From DATBMY01 sp036554605 (GTDB lineage: Bacteria; Acidobacteriota; Blastocatellia; UBA7656): a DNA stretch of 13,503 nucleotides. Under the pieces are notes generated by a model. The model saw only the letters and a list, made by a program, of their open reading frames with translations, was not told the origin of the DNA and ran no database searches. Below, piece after piece: positions 13,016-13,503 of this stretch; position 1 is the first letter of the stretch, and every line of letters starts with the position of its first letter. Location of the stretch: NCBI GenBank assembly GCA_036554605.1, contig DATBMY010000248.1, forward strand, positions 1 through 13,503, written 5' to 3'. The translations under genes were made by a program, and so were the position numbers.

Positions 13016-13503
13016 ATGCCTGGCAATTCAAAACAAGGTCTCGATAAAACCATCCTCATATTGGGCGGCGCGGGGCTCGTGGGCACGCAGCTGGCTCATC
13101 AGGTCGCGCGCGAGCTGCGGCCCGAAAAGGTCGTCATCGCCTCGCTATACCAGAAAGAGGCCCGCGAGCTTGCGCACGAGCTGCGCAAGGAGTTCCCGGC
13201 CGTGAAGTTCGCCGAGGTCTGGGGCAATATGTTCGTGCGCGCTGAATTTGCGCGCGAAGACCGCGCCGACCTGCTCGCGAGCCCTTCGCGCCGCCGCGCC
13301 CTTTATAAAGATCTGTTCGGGCCGCTTTCGCAAGCCTACGAGCAGTCGATGCTGGTGCAGGTGATGCGAGAGCACCGGCCCAACGTATTGATCGATTCGG
13401 TCAATACCGCGTCGGGCATCAGCTACCAGGATGTTTACACGACCTCCATAGAGACCAGAAAAGCGCTCGACTTTTTCGACGAGCGGGTCGAGGATCGCGA
13501 CCT
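13016..13503 (+). CDS. Rossmann-fold NAD(P)-binding protein, N-terminal part (runs off window)
   Basis: The frame is open from ATG 13016 to the right edge, 162 codons so far. Residues 13-23 are ILILGGAGLVG, with the G-x-G-x-x-G dinucleotide-binding loop of the extended SDR/epimerase class. Then come a charged helix-rich part (QVARELRPEKVVIASLY) and the segment VLIDSVNTASGISYQDVY. The product is probably an NAD(P)-dependent short-chain dehydrogenase or epimerase; substrate unknown. It starts 27 bp after pheS, so it may share its transcript, in the place where pheT commonly lies. No good Shine-Dalgarno precedes the ATG, so the start is moderately sure. Confidence 0.7.
   Translation, partial: MPGNSKQGLDKTILILGGAGLVGTQLAHQVARELRPEKVVIASLYQKEARELAHELRKEFPAVKFAEVWGNMFVRAEFAREDRADLLASPSRRRALYKDLFGPLSQAYEQSMLVQVMREHRPNVLIDSVNTASGISYQDVYTTSIETRKALDFFDERVEDRD

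Noticed and set aside
1..13503. CRISPR array, tRNA, insertion sequence, phage or toxin-antitoxin genes
   Set aside because: Reading both strands, I found no regularly spaced short repeats, no tRNA-like T-arm, no transposase or integrase motifs, and no paired small genes.

Overview
The window looks like chromosomal DNA of a moderately GC-rich free-living bacterium. Acidobacteriota (Blastocatellia-like) is my best guess. That rests on the style of the large secreted SBBP/BACON protein, the AMIN-tailed propeller protein and general codon use; it is inference, since no rRNA is present. I see no phage, transposase, CRISPR array, tRNA or rRNA.

Layout: (1) 1-2077, minus strand: the first 692 codons of a large secreted protein that runs off the left edge, with seven SBBP blades followed by at least two BACON-like domains. 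The two BACON copies share a perfect 97-bp DNA repeat. (2) 2254-2460: a small AT-rich hypothetical ORF. (3) 2724-4724: a secreted beta-propeller + TIG-like + AMIN protein with a good promoter. It converges on (4) 4851-5204 (minus), a single-domain PilZ protein with a TTG start. (5) 5205-6056: an 850-bp AT-rich gap with no convincing gene but with promoter-like, hairpin and palindromic signals. (6) 6057-6755: an orphan NarL/FixJ-type response regulator. (7) 6983-7243: a stand-alone protein with four DnaJ-type CxxCxGxG motifs. (8) 7507-10300: a probable cluster of a cardiolipin-synthase-like PLD enzyme, a pol-beta-type nucleotidyltransferase fold protein, and an endonuclease/exonuclease/phosphatase (EEP) enzyme; the last two overlap by 4 nt. 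(9) 10645-12988: the conserved translation cluster infC-rpmI-rplT-pheS. (10) 13016 to the right edge: the start of a Rossmann-fold NAD(P)-binding protein where pheT is usually found.

The clearest regulatory biology is in the translation cluster. infC begins at an AUU codon behind a perfect Shine-Dalgarno sequence, the classical arrangement for IF3 autoregulation. Its leader carries three alternating complementary segments that can form two mutually exclusive hairpins, one of which pairs into the Shine-Dalgarno. Between rplT and pheS lies a strong 15-position stem followed by five T residues that ends only a few bases from the pheS start. This suggests a terminator or attenuator, or a hairpin that bridges the ribosome-binding site, at the place where E. 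coli uses the pheM attenuator.

Outside that cluster the genes suggest cell-envelope and signalling functions (secreted propellers, AMIN, c-di-GMP receptor, response regulator, phospholipid synthesis). I do not see one coherent novel multi-gene system. The least explained items are the CxxCxGxG miniprotein, the nucleotidyltransferase/EEP pair, the leader switches, and the gap with its possible small RNA.
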